Assembly (NCBI RefSeq): GCF_900142105.1
Contig: NZ_FQZS01000026.1
Coordinates: forward strand, 1-40,348
DNA length: 40,348 nt
Direction: 5' to 3'
DNA from: Lutispora thermophila DSM 19022
GTDB taxonomy: Bacteria > Bacillota > Clostridia > Lutisporales > Lutisporaceae
Below the pieces are notes generated by a model, which worked only from the letters and a program-made list of their open reading frames with translations, did no database searches and had not been told where the DNA came from. Both the position numbers and the translations under genes were made by a program. The stretch's first letter is position 1, and each line of letters starts with the position of its first letter. This document shows, in pieces, positions 14,681 to 24,700 of the stretch.

Positions 14681-16030
14681 TTATGAAAGCTTCTTCTCTA
14701 TCAATGTAGCTAATTCTTCAGCCATCTTCTGAATATAGTCTTTGTCTTCTCCTTCAATCATGACCCTCACCAAGGGTTCTGTTCCTGAAGGCCTGATAAC
14801 TACTCTACCTGAGTCTTTCATTTTAGCTTCTATATTTTTTATTGCAGATTTTATCTCCTCATCTTCCATGTACTTTGTCTTATACTCATTTTTTATTTTG
14901 GCATTAATGAGTACTTGTGGCATTTCTGTCATTATGCTTTTCAGTTCCGATAATTTTTTCCCCGTCTCTTTAATCACCGATAAAAGTTGAATACCTGTTA
15001 AAAGTCCATCGCCTGTTGTATTATGATCGAGGAAAATAATGTGGCCTGATTGCTCACCGCCTAGATTATAACCGTTTTTCACCATTTCCTCCAGCACATA
15101 TCTGTCGCCTACTTTTGTCCTTATAATATTGCATTGTTCTTTTCTACAGGCTATTTCAAGGCCCATATTGCTCATTATAGTAGCAACTATGGTATCTTTT
15201 TTCAGCTTGCCCTTTGTTTTCATGTGCTTCCCTATGATTGCCATAACATGATCGCCATTGGCTATCTCGCCTTTTTCGTCAACTGCGATAAGCCTGTCTG
15301 CATCACCATCAAAAGCCAAGCCTACATCAGCACCTGTTTCCACTACAACTTGCTGAAGCTGCTGAGTATGGGTAGAGCCGCATTTGTTGTTTATGTTTAT
15401 TCCATCAGGCTCGTTATTTATTGTTGTTATATCTGCTCCCAATTCTATCAGAGCCATTGGTGCTGCCATATAGGAAGCTCCATTGGCACAATCTAAAACA
15501 ACCTTGAGTCCTTTAAAGTCAACATCTATGGTATTTTTCAAAAATTCCACATATGTATGGATAGAATCTTTAACTTCTGTTTTTTTGCCTATACCATCAC
15601 CGATGGGATTAGGCAGCCTATCCATTCCTGTTTCTACAATTTCCTGAATTTTGTCTTCTATCTCATCAGGAAGCTTATATCCCTGACTGTCAAAAAACTT
15701 TATGCCATTGTATTCAAAAGGGTTGTGGGAGGCAGATATGACAACTCCCGCATCCAGCCCCATTTTTCTAGTAAGATAAGCTACTGCAGGTGTAGGCATA
15801 ACACCAAGAATCACAGCCTCTCCCCCCATAGAGCATATTCCTGCCACCAATGCTGCTTCCAGCATATCGCCGGAGATTCTGGTATCCTTGCCAACGGCAA
15901 TTCTTGGTCTGTGCCTTGTTTCCTGAGTCAATACATATGCACCGGCTCTTCCTAATTTATATGCCAGGTTAAAATCCAATTTAGCGTTTGCAATTCCTCT
16001 AACGCCATCAGTACCAAATAATCGACTCAT
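14681..16030 (-). CDS. glmM: Phosphoglucosamine mutase
   Basis: The enzyme converts glucosamine-6-phosphate to glucosamine-1-phosphate for UDP-GlcNAc and cell-wall synthesis. [12 protein letters not shown] is the standard GlmM N-terminus. [11 protein letters not shown] contains the phosphorylated Ser101, DGDADR the metal-binding loop near 240, GGEQSGH the sugar-binding loop, and [10 protein letters not shown] the phosphate-binding loop. ATG 16030 with GAAAGGAG upstream gives 449 residues, the usual length; a frame start at 16087 adds 19 atypical residues. GlmM binds and restrains CdaA in several Firmicutes, and cdaA-cdaR, usually adjacent, is 22 kb away here. Confidence 0.97.
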   Translation of the reverse strand: MSRLFGTDGVRGIANAKLDFNLAYKLGRAGAYVLTQETRHRPRIAVGKDTRISGDMLEAALVAGICSMGGEAVILGVMPTPAVAYLTRKMGLDAGVVISASHNPFEYNGIKFFDSQGYKLPDEIEDKIQEIVETGMDRLPNPIGDGIGKKTEVKDSIHTYVEFLKNTIDVDFKGLKVVLDCANGASYMAAPMALIELGADITTINNEPDGININNKCGSTHTQQLQQVVVETGADVGLAFDGDADRLIAVDEKGEIANGDHVMAIIGKHMKTKGKLKKDTIVATIMSNMGLEIACRKEQCNIIRTKVGDRYVLEEMVKNGYNLGGEQSGHIIFLDHNTTGDGLLTGIQLLSVIKETGKKLSELKSIMTEMPQVLINAKIKNEYKTKYMEDEEIKSAIKNIEAKMKDSGRVVIRPSGTEPLVRVMIEGEDKDYIQKMAEELATLIEKKLS

Positions 16031-16095
16031 TTCCTTTCTCCTTTCAAGCAATGACGCATTAATACAAATGGAATGGCTTTTAACCATTCCTTACA

Positions 16096-16124
16096 ATAAT
16101 ATCATAAAGCCATTATTTGTTCAA
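16096..16124 (-). promoter_or_regulatory. Sigma-A-type promoter of glmM
   Basis: On the minus strand TTGAAC (16119-16124) and TATTAT (16096-16101) are 17 bp apart in the argS-glmM gap. The predicted start near 16089 falls at a small hairpin (GGAATGG 16070-16076, CCATTCC 16084-16090) at the very 5' end of the RNA. Confidence 0.5.
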
Positions 16125-16160
16125 TTTGCCTTTCGAATCCCAGTGCCATATCATGTGATA

Positions 16161-17852
16161 TTACATGCTTTCAGGGGTCTGTATTCCCAATAAGCCTAAT
16201 CCTGTAGCCAATACATTTGTTACCGCCTTTGTCAGTGCTAGTCTTGCTTCCTTAACTTCCTTCTCTGCTGTCAAAATTGGATGGGTATTATAGAATTTAT
16301 TAAAGGACTTTGCCAGTTCAGTAACATACCTGTTTATTACAAAAGGTTCATATCTGTCCGCTGCTTGCTTTACAACATCTTTGAAATTACCCAATAGCTT
16401 AACCAAACTGTATTCATCCTCAGTCTGTAAGTAAGATAAATCTGGGTTAACCTCTATATCCCCTGCTTTCTTCAGAATGCTTTTACCCCTTACATAGCTG
16501 TATTGGACATAGGGTCCTGATTCGCCGTCAAAGCTGAGCATATCTTCCCAGGAGAAAATTATATCCTTGTCCATGTTGTTCTTCAGGAAGGTGTATATTA
16601 TGGCACCCATTCCTACCTTTTTAGCCACATCTTCCTTATTCTCCAAATTAGGGTTCTTTGTGTTTATTATTTCAAGAGTTTTTTCTACAGCTTCGTCCAC
16701 AAGTTCCTTTGCAAATATTACATCGCCTTTTCTGGTGGATAATTTCCTGTCAGCAAATTTAACCAGTGAAGTGCCAATGTGAATACAGTTATCTGCCCAA
16801 TCAAAGCCTGCCAGTTTAAGAGTGGAGAATACTTGTTTGAAATGCAGCGCTTGGGTGTTGCCTACAACATACATGCATTTGTAAAAATCATAGGTTCGCT
16901 TTCTGTATATGGCTGCGGCCAAATCTCTTGTGGCATATATGGTTGCTCCGTCTGATTTCAATATAATGCAAGGCGGAATGTTGAATTGTTCCAAATCCAC
17001 TATCTGAGCTCCATTGCTTTCTTTAAGAAGATTTTTTTCCTTTAGTATCTGAACGACTTCCGGCATCTTGTCGCTGTAGAAGCTTTCACCTGCATAGGAG
17101 TCAAACTCTATGTTGAAATCATTGTATAATTTTTTGAACTCCTTAAGGCTCAACTCTCTGAATTTTTCCCAGAGCGCAACTGCTTCAGGTTCTCCATCTT
17201 CAAGCAGTTTAAAATAACGCCTTCCTTCTTCTTCCAAAGATGGATCTTTCTCTGCTTCCTCGTGGAATTTTACATATATCTTCATCAGTTCATTTATAGG
17301 GTCTTTTTCTATAACCTCATCATTACCCCATCTTTTGTATGCAGATATAAGTTTTCCAAATTGGGTACCATAATCACCTATATGATTCAGCTTTACTGTT
17401 TTGTATCCAAGATGTCTGAATATCTTCTCTATTGCATTTCCTGTTATGGTGTTCACCAGATGTCCTATATGGAAAGGCTTTGCAATATTTGGAGATGAAA
17501 ATTCAACCAGCACAGTCTTGCCTTCTCCTTCTTGGGAACTTCCATATTTATCTCCCTGTTGTAATACTTGATTTATGGTTTGCTTTATGAATTCTCCCCT
17601 ATTGACAAAGAAGTTGAGATATCCTCCGGCGGCTTCGGCTTTTTCCACTATATTGTCCTTTTCCACCTTTTCTGCTAAGTCCTTTGCAATCATGTTGGGA
17701 GCCTTTCTCATAACCTTTGCCAATTGAAAGCAAGGAAAGGCGTAATCCCCCATATTAGCATAAGGCGGTATTTCTATAAGATCCAATACCTTGTCTATCT
17801 CCATATCTGTCAAACTGCCTATTTTTTTCGCTATTTCCAATTTAAAATCCAT
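16161..17852 (-). CDS. argS: Arginyl-tRNA synthetase
   Basis: This 563-residue class I synthetase charges tRNA-Arg. [18 protein letters not shown] holds the HIGH motif near residue 130, and [14 protein letters not shown] holds the KMSKS-equivalent near 370. The N-terminal Arg_S additive domain and the C-terminal anticodon-binding DALR domain are both present, ending [13 protein letters not shown]. The length is normal. A T-box leader and a good promoter precede it, so expression should rise when uncharged tRNA accumulates. It stands as its own unit, followed by the glmM promoter. Confidence 0.97.
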   Translation of the reverse strand: MDFKLEIAKKIGSLTDMEIDKVLDLIEIPPYANMGDYAFPCFQLAKVMRKAPNMIAKDLAEKVEKDNIVEKAEAAGGYLNFFVNRGEFIKQTINQVLQQGDKYGSSQEGEGKTVLVEFSSPNIAKPFHIGHLVNTITGNAIEKIFRHLGYKTVKLNHIGDYGTQFGKLISAYKRWGNDEVIEKDPINELMKIYVKFHEEAEKDPSLEEEGRRYFKLLEDGEPEAVALWEKFRELSLKEFKKLYNDFNIEFDSYAGESFYSDKMPEVVQILKEKNLLKESNGAQIVDLEQFNIPPCIILKSDGATIYATRDLAAAIYRKRTYDFYKCMYVVGNTQALHFKQVFSTLKLAGFDWADNCIHIGTSLVKFADRKLSTRKGDVIFAKELVDEAVEKTLEIINTKNPNLENKEDVAKKVGMGAIIYTFLKNNMDKDIIFSWEDMLSFDGESGPYVQYSYVRGKSILKKAGDIEVNPDLSYLQTEDEYSLVKLLGNFKDVVKQAADRYEPFVINRYVTELAKSFNKFYNTHPILTAEKEVKEARLALTKAVTNVLATGLGLLGIQTPESM

Positions 17853-17887
17853 ATATAGTCCTCCTTTATGAAATAAATCGCCATATA

Positions 17888-18090
17888 ATAAAAATCTCCG
17901 CCTCAGCTAAGAGACGGAGTATCCGCGGTACCACTCTAATTGGCATAAAATGCCCACTTTAATCCATAACGCCGGATAGCGCAATTGTCTCCTCAGCTCT
18001 TTTCCTCAAGCAGTGACTGTCCGACTCCCACTCTGTTCGGACTCGCTGAAGCCCTTTACATTGAGTACTTTTCTGATTCATAGATCTATA
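17888..18090 (-). promoter_or_regulatory. T-box leader of argS with terminator
   Basis: On the minus strand the T-box sequence AGAGTGGTACCGCGG is at 17937-17923. It is followed by a terminator stem CTCCGTCTC/GAGGCGGAG (17919-17896) and TTTTTATT. Upstream, an AGCGAG...GTGGGAG arrangement in a stem of AGTCCGA/TCGGAC type resembles Stem I with its AG and GNUG elements, and a GGGCAT/ATGCC hairpin fits Stem III. The leader before the T-box is short, about 130-150 nt. I could not place the specifier codon with confidence; arginine is inferred from the gene. Confidence 0.9.
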
Positions 18091-18106
18091 TATAATATTA
18101 TTTACT

Positions 18107-18135
18107 ATTTTATTTAATTATATTGAAATAGTCAA
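18107..18135 (-). promoter_or_regulatory. Sigma-A promoter of argS
   Basis: On the minus strand TTGACT (18130-18135) and TAAAAT (18107-18112) are 17 bp apart. The -35 overlaps the stop codon of the SLH-containing reading frame that ends at 18132. The T-box leader begins about 10-20 bp downstream. Confidence 0.6.
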
Positions 18136-19538
18136 TAAGAATCATTTTGCATCCTAATATAATTATCAATAAGGGATACTACATCTGAACAATTCATGAC
18201 TTCATTTGGCCTGAAGGTACCGTCTGGGAGGCCTTTCATTAGTTTTTTATTAACCAATTCATCTATATAGACTGCAGCCCATTCTGGTATCTCTTTTTTA
18301 TTTGCAAAGGGTGCTTTAATATTTTTATTACTTGCTGTAAATCCCAATGCTATGGATACCATGACACCTGCTTCAGCCCTTGTTATAGTATCATTAGGCT
18401 TCATATATACTGCCTTGCCATTTATCCATCCCTTTTCATTGCAGTATTTCAGATATGACCTGATCCAGGCCAGTATTTCCTTATCGTCTGCAAAATTGGA
18501 CAGGTCTACGTTATTATTTTCAAACTCATAACCACTGGCCAATGCCAGCATCTTCGAAAATTCTGCCCTGGCTACAGGTTTTTCAGGCTCGTATCTATAA
18601 TCACCATCAGCATATTTGATTCCATTGACAATTCCATTGACAATTCCCTTATCAACCAGCCTGTACACTGCATCCTTAGCCCAATGGTTATCCAAGTCCG
18701 TCATAATAATCAATTGGCTGTTTTCCATTACTGCATATTTGCTAAAGTGAGATAGTCTAACAGTAATAGTTCCCTGGACTTCATCAACTATTCCTCCAAC
18801 CAAATCCCAGAGTCCAGTTTTTTCATTATATACATATATGGCTAAGCGCTTAAAATCTTTTACTTTATTCTTATTGAAATATATGGTAAGTTCAACAGGT
18901 GATTTTAGTTTATATCCTTCCGGTATACTTATATCAAATATATTGCTGACAAAATCCTTTTTACCGCTCAACTGCCTGTATTTCATCAAATCTTCTATCT
19001 CATAAACTTCAAAATACCCATTTTGTACTTCCTCTTCACCAGTAAATCTTATTCTTATTTGACCTGGCAAGTTAATTTCTTCATTGGCTTTGAACTTCAT
19101 ATTTCTTCTTAACGAAGCACCTGTTCCCTTCGATTCCTTATTATCCCCTTCATTATTATATCTGCGATTATTTCCTCCTGTGCTGCCGTTATTACCTCCT
19201 CCGCTATTATCACCGCTCCCTGTATTTTCCTCTTGTGGAAGTAGATTTATTATTATGGCATCCTCGTAAACTTTGTCAGATGATACAGTGTACTTTGCAT
19301 TTATTACGATTTCACCAGTTTTTCTTGCTGTCAACATTCCGTCTTCAGTTATTGTTGCTGCTCCTTCATCTCCATAGATTTCCCATTTTACTTTGTTCGG
19401 TGCCAGCAACAATTCACTATTGTCCATAGTCATTCCATATAACTTCAACTTAACACTTTCTCCTGTCCTGAGCTGCAATGTTTCTGGCATTATTGACAAG
19501 TACATAATTTTCACTAAAGCTGCCATCATCACCCACAT
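18132..19538 (-). CDS. C-terminal fragment of the giant surface protein: Ig-like segment and three SLH domains
   Basis: A 468-codon open frame. From about residue 19 it shows a bacterial Ig-like segment (ETLQLRTGESVKLKLYG, then VKWEIYGDEG and EIVINAKY), a Gly/Asn/Ser-rich linker near 105-130, and three SLH modules (DLDNHWAKDAVYRL; WIRSYLKYCNEKGWINGKA; WAAVYIDELVNKKLMKGLPDGTFRP). SLH domains attach proteins to pyruvylated wall polymers. The first 15-18 codons are probably out of frame with the original protein, because the preceding fragment enters here in another frame. It has no signal peptide of its own. Confidence 0.75.
   Translation of the reverse strand: MWVMMAALVKIMYLSIMPETLQLRTGESVKLKLYGMTMDNSELLLAPNKVKWEIYGDEGAATITEDGMLTARKTGEIVINAKYTVSSDKVYEDAIIINLLPQEENTGSGDNSGGGNNGSTGGNNRRYNNEGDNKESKGTGASLRRNMKFKANEEINLPGQIRIRFTGEEEVQNGYFEVYEIEDLMKYRQLSGKKDFVSNIFDISIPEGYKLKSPVELTIYFNKNKVKDFKRLAIYVYNEKTGLWDLVGGIVDEVQGTITVRLSHFSKYAVMENSQLIIMTDLDNHWAKDAVYRLVDKGIVNGIVNGIKYADGDYRYEPEKPVARAEFSKMLALASGYEFENNNVDLSNFADDKEILAWIRSYLKYCNEKGWINGKAVYMKPNDTITRAEAGVMVSIALGFTASNKNIKAPFANKKEIPEWAAVYIDELVNKKLMKGLPDGTFRPNEVMNCSDVVSLIDNYIRMQNDSY
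18621..18644. repeat. 12-bp tandem duplication within the first SLH domain
   Basis: TCCATTGACAAT occurs twice in a row (18621-18632, 18633-18644), so the protein reads GIVNGIVNGI. It keeps the frame and looks like a replication-slippage event. Confidence 0.8.
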
Positions 19539-19731
19539 TCACTTCGCTGCCATTAACATATAACCTGCTGCCAGCTGTAGTTAATCCAGATACCAATATG
19601 CTTCCGCTCTGTGTAATCTCATAGTTGTTTGGGCTTTGTACCATCAATTCGGGAGCTCTGTCATCATAATAGAACTCATATGACTTAGTGTTTTTATCTC
19701 CGTTAACTCCTGTGGCTTCAACCTCTATCAA
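19450..19731 (-). pseudogene. Internal fragment of the giant surface protein
   Basis: The annotatable frame has 93 codons, but the same frame is open back to the TGA at 19858 and there reads like an Ig-like domain (KNGNAIFYVNGEKVDD, LDLAYGSNLIEVEATG, YYDDRAPELMVQSP). So the part between 19731 and 19857 belongs with it. The frame ends at 19450 after NNARNIAAQDRRKC, where the sequence leaves its proper frame; the next fragment continues in another frame. It is not an independent gene: there is no ribosome binding site before its first ATG. Confidence 0.7.
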
Positions 19732-19857
19732 GTTGCTGCCGTAAGCAAGATCCAGCTGGAAGCTGTAATCCCTTTTCTTTGTGTCATCAACCTTTTCACC
19801 GTTGACATAGAATATTGCATTTCCATTCTTATCAGATTGATATCTGCAATCTATATA

Positions 19858-21792
19858 TCAAGCATTTGTGTAATATACATCGTTGCCATTTTCGTCCTTT
19901 TCCACATTTATATTACCGTCCCCTGCAGTGAAATCAACAGTAAACTCGGGTGGCTCAGGTTTTGGCAGATATATTTCATCTGAGAAGGAGGGTTTGCTTA
20001 TATGCTCTATCTCCTCAGAACCAATCTTTAAGGTCCTTTTTATTGCATAGAGTGCAAACCTGTATGATCTGTCAGGAATCCATCCATACTCATTTCCTGA
20101 ATCATCCAGCAATGTACCGCCAAAAATTGTCTCTCCTCTATCTCCTTCTATGCTTATCATGGTTTTGACATCCTTGTCAATTTTCCCATTTTCATCTACT
20201 GCATATATGCGATATTCATCTATTCTTGCTGCTTTATCCCATTGAGCCTTCATCATGCCGTTTCCTATGGCTTCGACCTTGAAATTGGTTGGTGTTGCAG
20301 ATGATAATGCATCTACTATCTCAAAGGCATCTGAATACATCTCATCAAAGGAAAAACTGTCCTCAGGGCCGATTACACTCCTCTTTACCACACCGCGCAC
20401 TTTATAGCCTCCCGTGGTTATTCCATCAGGAATATTCCATTCATAGGTACTCGGGTATCCATTCAAATTTGTAGCTATCTCTAATGCCATTGAGCTTCCA
20501 TCGTCTTTCACCAGGTATAATTCAACATTGCTGCCATCGGTTACATTCAGATCCCAATCCACCTTTACCTTGTTTCCTTCCTGCTTTGCAGAAAGTGATT
20601 TAAACTCTGCCGGTTCCTTTGCATTATACAGAGTCATGGTCACTGCTTTATCCGACTTTATTGTACATGTACCAACCTTAGGTGAAACTATGGTCACAAA
20701 CAGGCGTTTTTCTTCCATGCCGGAGCTGGAAACATCTGCAGGTATAACCTGGTTCATATAGTTTTCATCTTCAATTAATTCATATTCGTTTCCATCTGGA
20801 TCTGTCACTGTAATCTCAGGTGTTTCATCAGAATCATACATCATTTCGATTATGGCTGATTCAACGCTGCTATTGATCTCTGGATTGTATGTGTATTCAT
20901 CGGTACCCATTGCCAGTATCTTGCCTAAGCTGCCGTCATAGCAGACATAATAGGAATATGGTATGCTGCCCAGCTTTTCTATATTGGTGCCGTAGCTTAT
21001 GGTCACATCTCTTCCATCTTCATCTTTGGTATTTACAATATAAATTCCTTTGCGATCTACAGGGCTTGCAGAGCCGATATCAAAGCTCACTTTTCCTCCC
21101 CATTCATATTCCACTCCAACGCCTATACCTAAAACTTTGATATGACCTGCTATTTTCTCGGTGGAAAATTCAGCTCTGTATCCTCCGACGGTTCTACCTC
21201 CTATAAGCCAGACATAATCAGGTATTTTCAATTCTGCATTGATGCTACCTTTTATTTCGTGCTTGCTTATACCTATATAGGCATCAGCTATTATTATATC
21301 CAATATGTTCAGATCTGCCTTTACATATCCGCCGCCGAAATCAAAATGTCCAGCAATATCTCCCACATCTATGAAATAGATATACCCGTCTCCTGTCATG
21401 TCTATGCCGGATATGCTAAGTATGGCTTCAATATCCCTAAGGCCTACTAAAATATATCCCTTAATTCTGGAATTATAGGTGAGGAGATCAACAATATCCG
21501 CCCTTACTGCGATACTGGAGCCCGTAGGCAGATTGCCATGGCGAAGGGAATCGATAAATGACTTCAGACCATATAATCCTCCCCCAACGCTCTCAAAGGC
21601 AAGTCCAGTACTGCCTATGGGCTTTGGTATCTTGCCGTATTTCCCTTCAAACTCAAAATAATCAGGGTACAGATAATTGTCAAAAGCCATTGTGGCATTA
21701 ATTTCCTCAAGCATCAATTTGGGGCTTTCTGCCTGGGTCCTGAAACCATAGGCACCCTCTCTGGTATTTATGAAAAAGGTAATGTTTGTCAT
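19858..21792 (-). CDS. Middle fragment of the giant surface protein
   Basis: A 644-codon frame that begins ATG ACA AAC in an ATGA overlap with the previous fragment and ends in TGA at 19858. It contains beta-rich repeats, a segment typical of fibronectin III (ATPTNFKVEAIGNGMMKAQWD, about 515-535), and acidic Gly-rich stretches, but no signal peptide, catalytic motif or SLH domain. The ATGA could be translational coupling of separate genes. I favour a one-base loss in the A-run, because no good ribosome binding site lies close and the text reads on smoothly as PVRKMTNITFFINT. Confidence 0.7.
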   Translation of the reverse strand: MTNITFFINTREGAYGFRTQAESPKLMLEEINATMAFDNYLYPDYFEFEGKYGKIPKPIGSTGLAFESVGGGLYGLKSFIDSLRHGNLPTGSSIAVRADIVDLLTYNSRIKGYILVGLRDIEAILSISGIDMTGDGYIYFIDVGDIAGHFDFGGGYVKADLNILDIIIADAYIGISKHEIKGSINAELKIPDYVWLIGGRTVGGYRAEFSTEKIAGHIKVLGIGVGVEYEWGGKVSFDIGSASPVDRKGIYIVNTKDEDGRDVTISYGTNIEKLGSIPYSYYVCYDGSLGKILAMGTDEYTYNPEINSSVESAIIEMMYDSDETPEITVTDPDGNEYELIEDENYMNQVIPADVSSSGMEEKRLFVTIVSPKVGTCTIKSDKAVTMTLYNAKEPAEFKSLSAKQEGNKVKVDWDLNVTDGSNVELYLVKDDGSSMALEIATNLNGYPSTYEWNIPDGITTGGYKVRGVVKRSVIGPEDSFSFDEMYSDAFEIVDALSSATPTNFKVEAIGNGMMKAQWDKAARIDEYRIYAVDENGKIDKDVKTMISIEGDRGETIFGGTLLDDSGNEYGWIPDRSYRFALYAIKRTLKIGSEEIEHISKPSFSDEIYLPKPEPPEFTVDFTAGDGNINVEKDENGNDVYYTNA

Positions 21793-24700
21793 TTTCTTAC
21801 TGGCATAATCCCTTTACTGAAAGCTTCCCAGCTTCCATCGAGGGCCGACTTCATGTATAGCTCTCCGTTGCCCATTATCCTGAAACTGTCGCCATTTTTG
21901 ACTACAGACAATGGGCTGTCGCCATAGCCTTTATATAAGATACCATTATTTATGGCTATACCATCTCCGTAGACATCAAAACTCGTATCAGATATGCTTC
22001 TTATCTTGCCTCTTATAATAAGAACAGCGCTGTTTTTGTCAGCAGCACTAAGCTGAGATTCATTTTCATAAAGCACTGCCTTGTGGACTTTCTTACCTCC
22101 CGCATTTTCCTCCTTTATCGCCATTATGCCATAGTTTCTTGATTTATGCTTTGCATCCGTTGTGACAGTAATATATTGTCCCAAAGTATAGTCCAGCATA
22201 TCATCCCTATGATTTATTGAAAGCTTGTAATTTCCATGTTTCAATCCGTTAGGCAGCTTTATGCGGATCTGATTGTCGTTGATTACAGCTATGTCATACT
22301 CAGCAATATATGTTGCAGTTCCTATGTTGGCATTTAAAAGGCTCATTTTATAGCTGGTTTTATCCTTAAGCCTTTCAAAGCGATAGCCTACGAGGTGAAT
22401 GACGCTTTCTTCATCCTCATAGTAAAGATTGCGGGGTACAATATCTGTATAACCTATATCCGGGTCATTATTTTCAAAACCAGGAATTATTATAAATTTC
22501 TTAATGCTCTTTATCTCATTATCAAAAGACCTTATTCGTATCATATACTGCAATACTTTAAGGTTCTGAGTATTCAGCGCTTTTACCTTCCATGCGACAG
22601 CAGCCTTTTGTCCCACGGGTATGTTGTACAGGTAATAGCTGCTTACTTCTCCTTCTGCCAGCTCCAATCCAGCAGGAAGGATGAGTTCAGCGTTGATTCC
22701 TGCCAAATCTGCGGAGTTTCCCAGGCTGTTATCCTGCTCCATCAGAATATCAAAAGGATTGTTTTCATATATCCCACCATTGATATCGAGCTTGGAAGGT
22801 GCCATTACATTAACGCTGAAAGTGTCTCCACTGACACTGTCGGATATATTGCCCAAACCGTAATAGGTTTCAAAATGCAATACCTTGCCTGTCTCCAGTT
22901 CTTTTGGACCCCAGTATAGTGCAGCTGCCGAATCAGCGGTTTTAAAATCGTTCAGTGATGATCCTATATTCCTCTGGGGGTTTATTTCATAATCCCATTT
23001 GGTAGAAGACAACGAGCTCCAATGAGCAATGATCATGCTGTCTGGTTCTTTATTTCCCCAACCCTTTAAGAAGCCGTATGAAACAATCTTTGGCTTGTCC
23101 ACAGAATCAGTGCATCTCCAGTACATGGGAATATTGCTTCCCTCGACCTTTGTTTCATATGAGATGTTCGTATTTCCATCAAGGGAAATACTGCAGCCAT
23201 CGTTATCTCCAAGCATCATGTCCAGGAGAATCCTTGTCCCAATCATGGTGCTTTTGGTACCGTTGTTTGTTACTGTATAGCTAATTTTCACATTTCCAAT
23301 TTCAAAGGTAATGTTTTTCCACTGAGACGCTGGTATTTCCCCTATTGCTTCATCCTCAAGCATTGCCATATATTCAGATAATATGGTTTTAAAGGTCTTG
23401 TTATCTGTTGTTTTCAGTTCTTCTATTTCCAACTTCAATGCTGTATCCAGCTTGTTTGTATATCCACTGGTGAAGCTGATGCTGCCTTCCGGCTTTGTCA
23501 TGTCTATAATAAATTGTTCAGAGAAGCTTATGGTTTGTTCATTTCCCAATGTATCCTCCAGGTATATGTGCAGATACCATGTGCCTTCCATGACTTCACT
23601 GGTTACTTCACCTTCGCTGAAAGCAGCATCTATGTCCGTCCACTCAAAAGGTATTTCTTCCGGTGAAGATGTTATTCCATATCTGAATGCTGCTATATCT
23701 GTATACTTCTCCTCAAGATCTGAATAGGCAAATTTCATTATATTCGTGCTGAATGCCTTATCATATTCTACATCTACTGTTGGAGGGCTATTGTCAAAGC
23801 AGAATTCCACAGGCTTTCCATCCATAAAAACCATTTCATTCATGGAGTTCTCCAAATGATCCTTCGCATATACTCTGATATAATACCTGCCGCTTAAGCT
23901 GTCATTACCACCTATGATAACCCAGCCTTGCATTGTTGAAACCTCTGCAGGTATTTCTTCTCCGGTTTCAACATTTACCCATTTGACGGAGAAGAAGTTC
24001 TCATCCCATAGGTTTACATATGAAGTATCCTCTATTTGAATTACTACTCCCGGAAATACATATTCAGGCCAGAAATCAAGAGATACTTCATGCCTTTTTT
24101 TAAATACCTCCGGTTCACCCAGCTCAACAACCTCAATGGTGGGAGGATCAAAGTCATAGACAATGTAATACTCGTCTCCGCTCCAATTGTAATAACCATC
24201 ATAAAATCTGGCTACCACCTTATAGAATCCTGAGCCTTCTATTTTATTAAGCATATCTGTTATTCTTGCACTCCCTGTAGTTCCGTCTGTGATGTCAATT
24301 TCCATGACACGCCACATGCCGTTATCCTTTATTCCTTCAGATATGTCAGGTTCTGTAACAGGCTCAAAATCCCAATAATCATCATTTCTTTTCAATATTG
24401 TATATAGAAACTTATTCTGCAAATCTTTGTCGTATATGGAGTAATGCAGCGTGTCAATGCCGTGGCCTATTTCTTCAGTAAGGCTTACAAATCCACGAGG
24501 CCCCTCATTGTCGAAATAAAAGGGTTTGCTGCTTACACCATGAGTGTCAGTACCGTTTATTGCCATTATATTAAGATAATAAATGCCTTCCAGAGGTGTA
24601 TCAGTGCTTGTCCCCTCTACATAGTACTTGCCGTCTCCTGCCGGAAGTGCCACTTTATTCATACTATCTCCCTCTCTGTAGGGCTCTCTGGTCCAGGAGT

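Noticed and set aside
19858-19860. TGA in the surface-protein frame as a selenocysteine codon
   Set aside because: The context (YYTNA-stop-YIDCRY) has no redox-site pattern and I saw no SECIS-like hairpin. The same locus has frameshifts and another nonsense codon, so decay explains it better.
21789-21792. ATGA overlap between two surface-protein frames as normal translational coupling
   Set aside because: Possible, but there is no ribosome binding site close by, the text reads smoothly across the junction, and other breaks in the same gene cannot be coupling.
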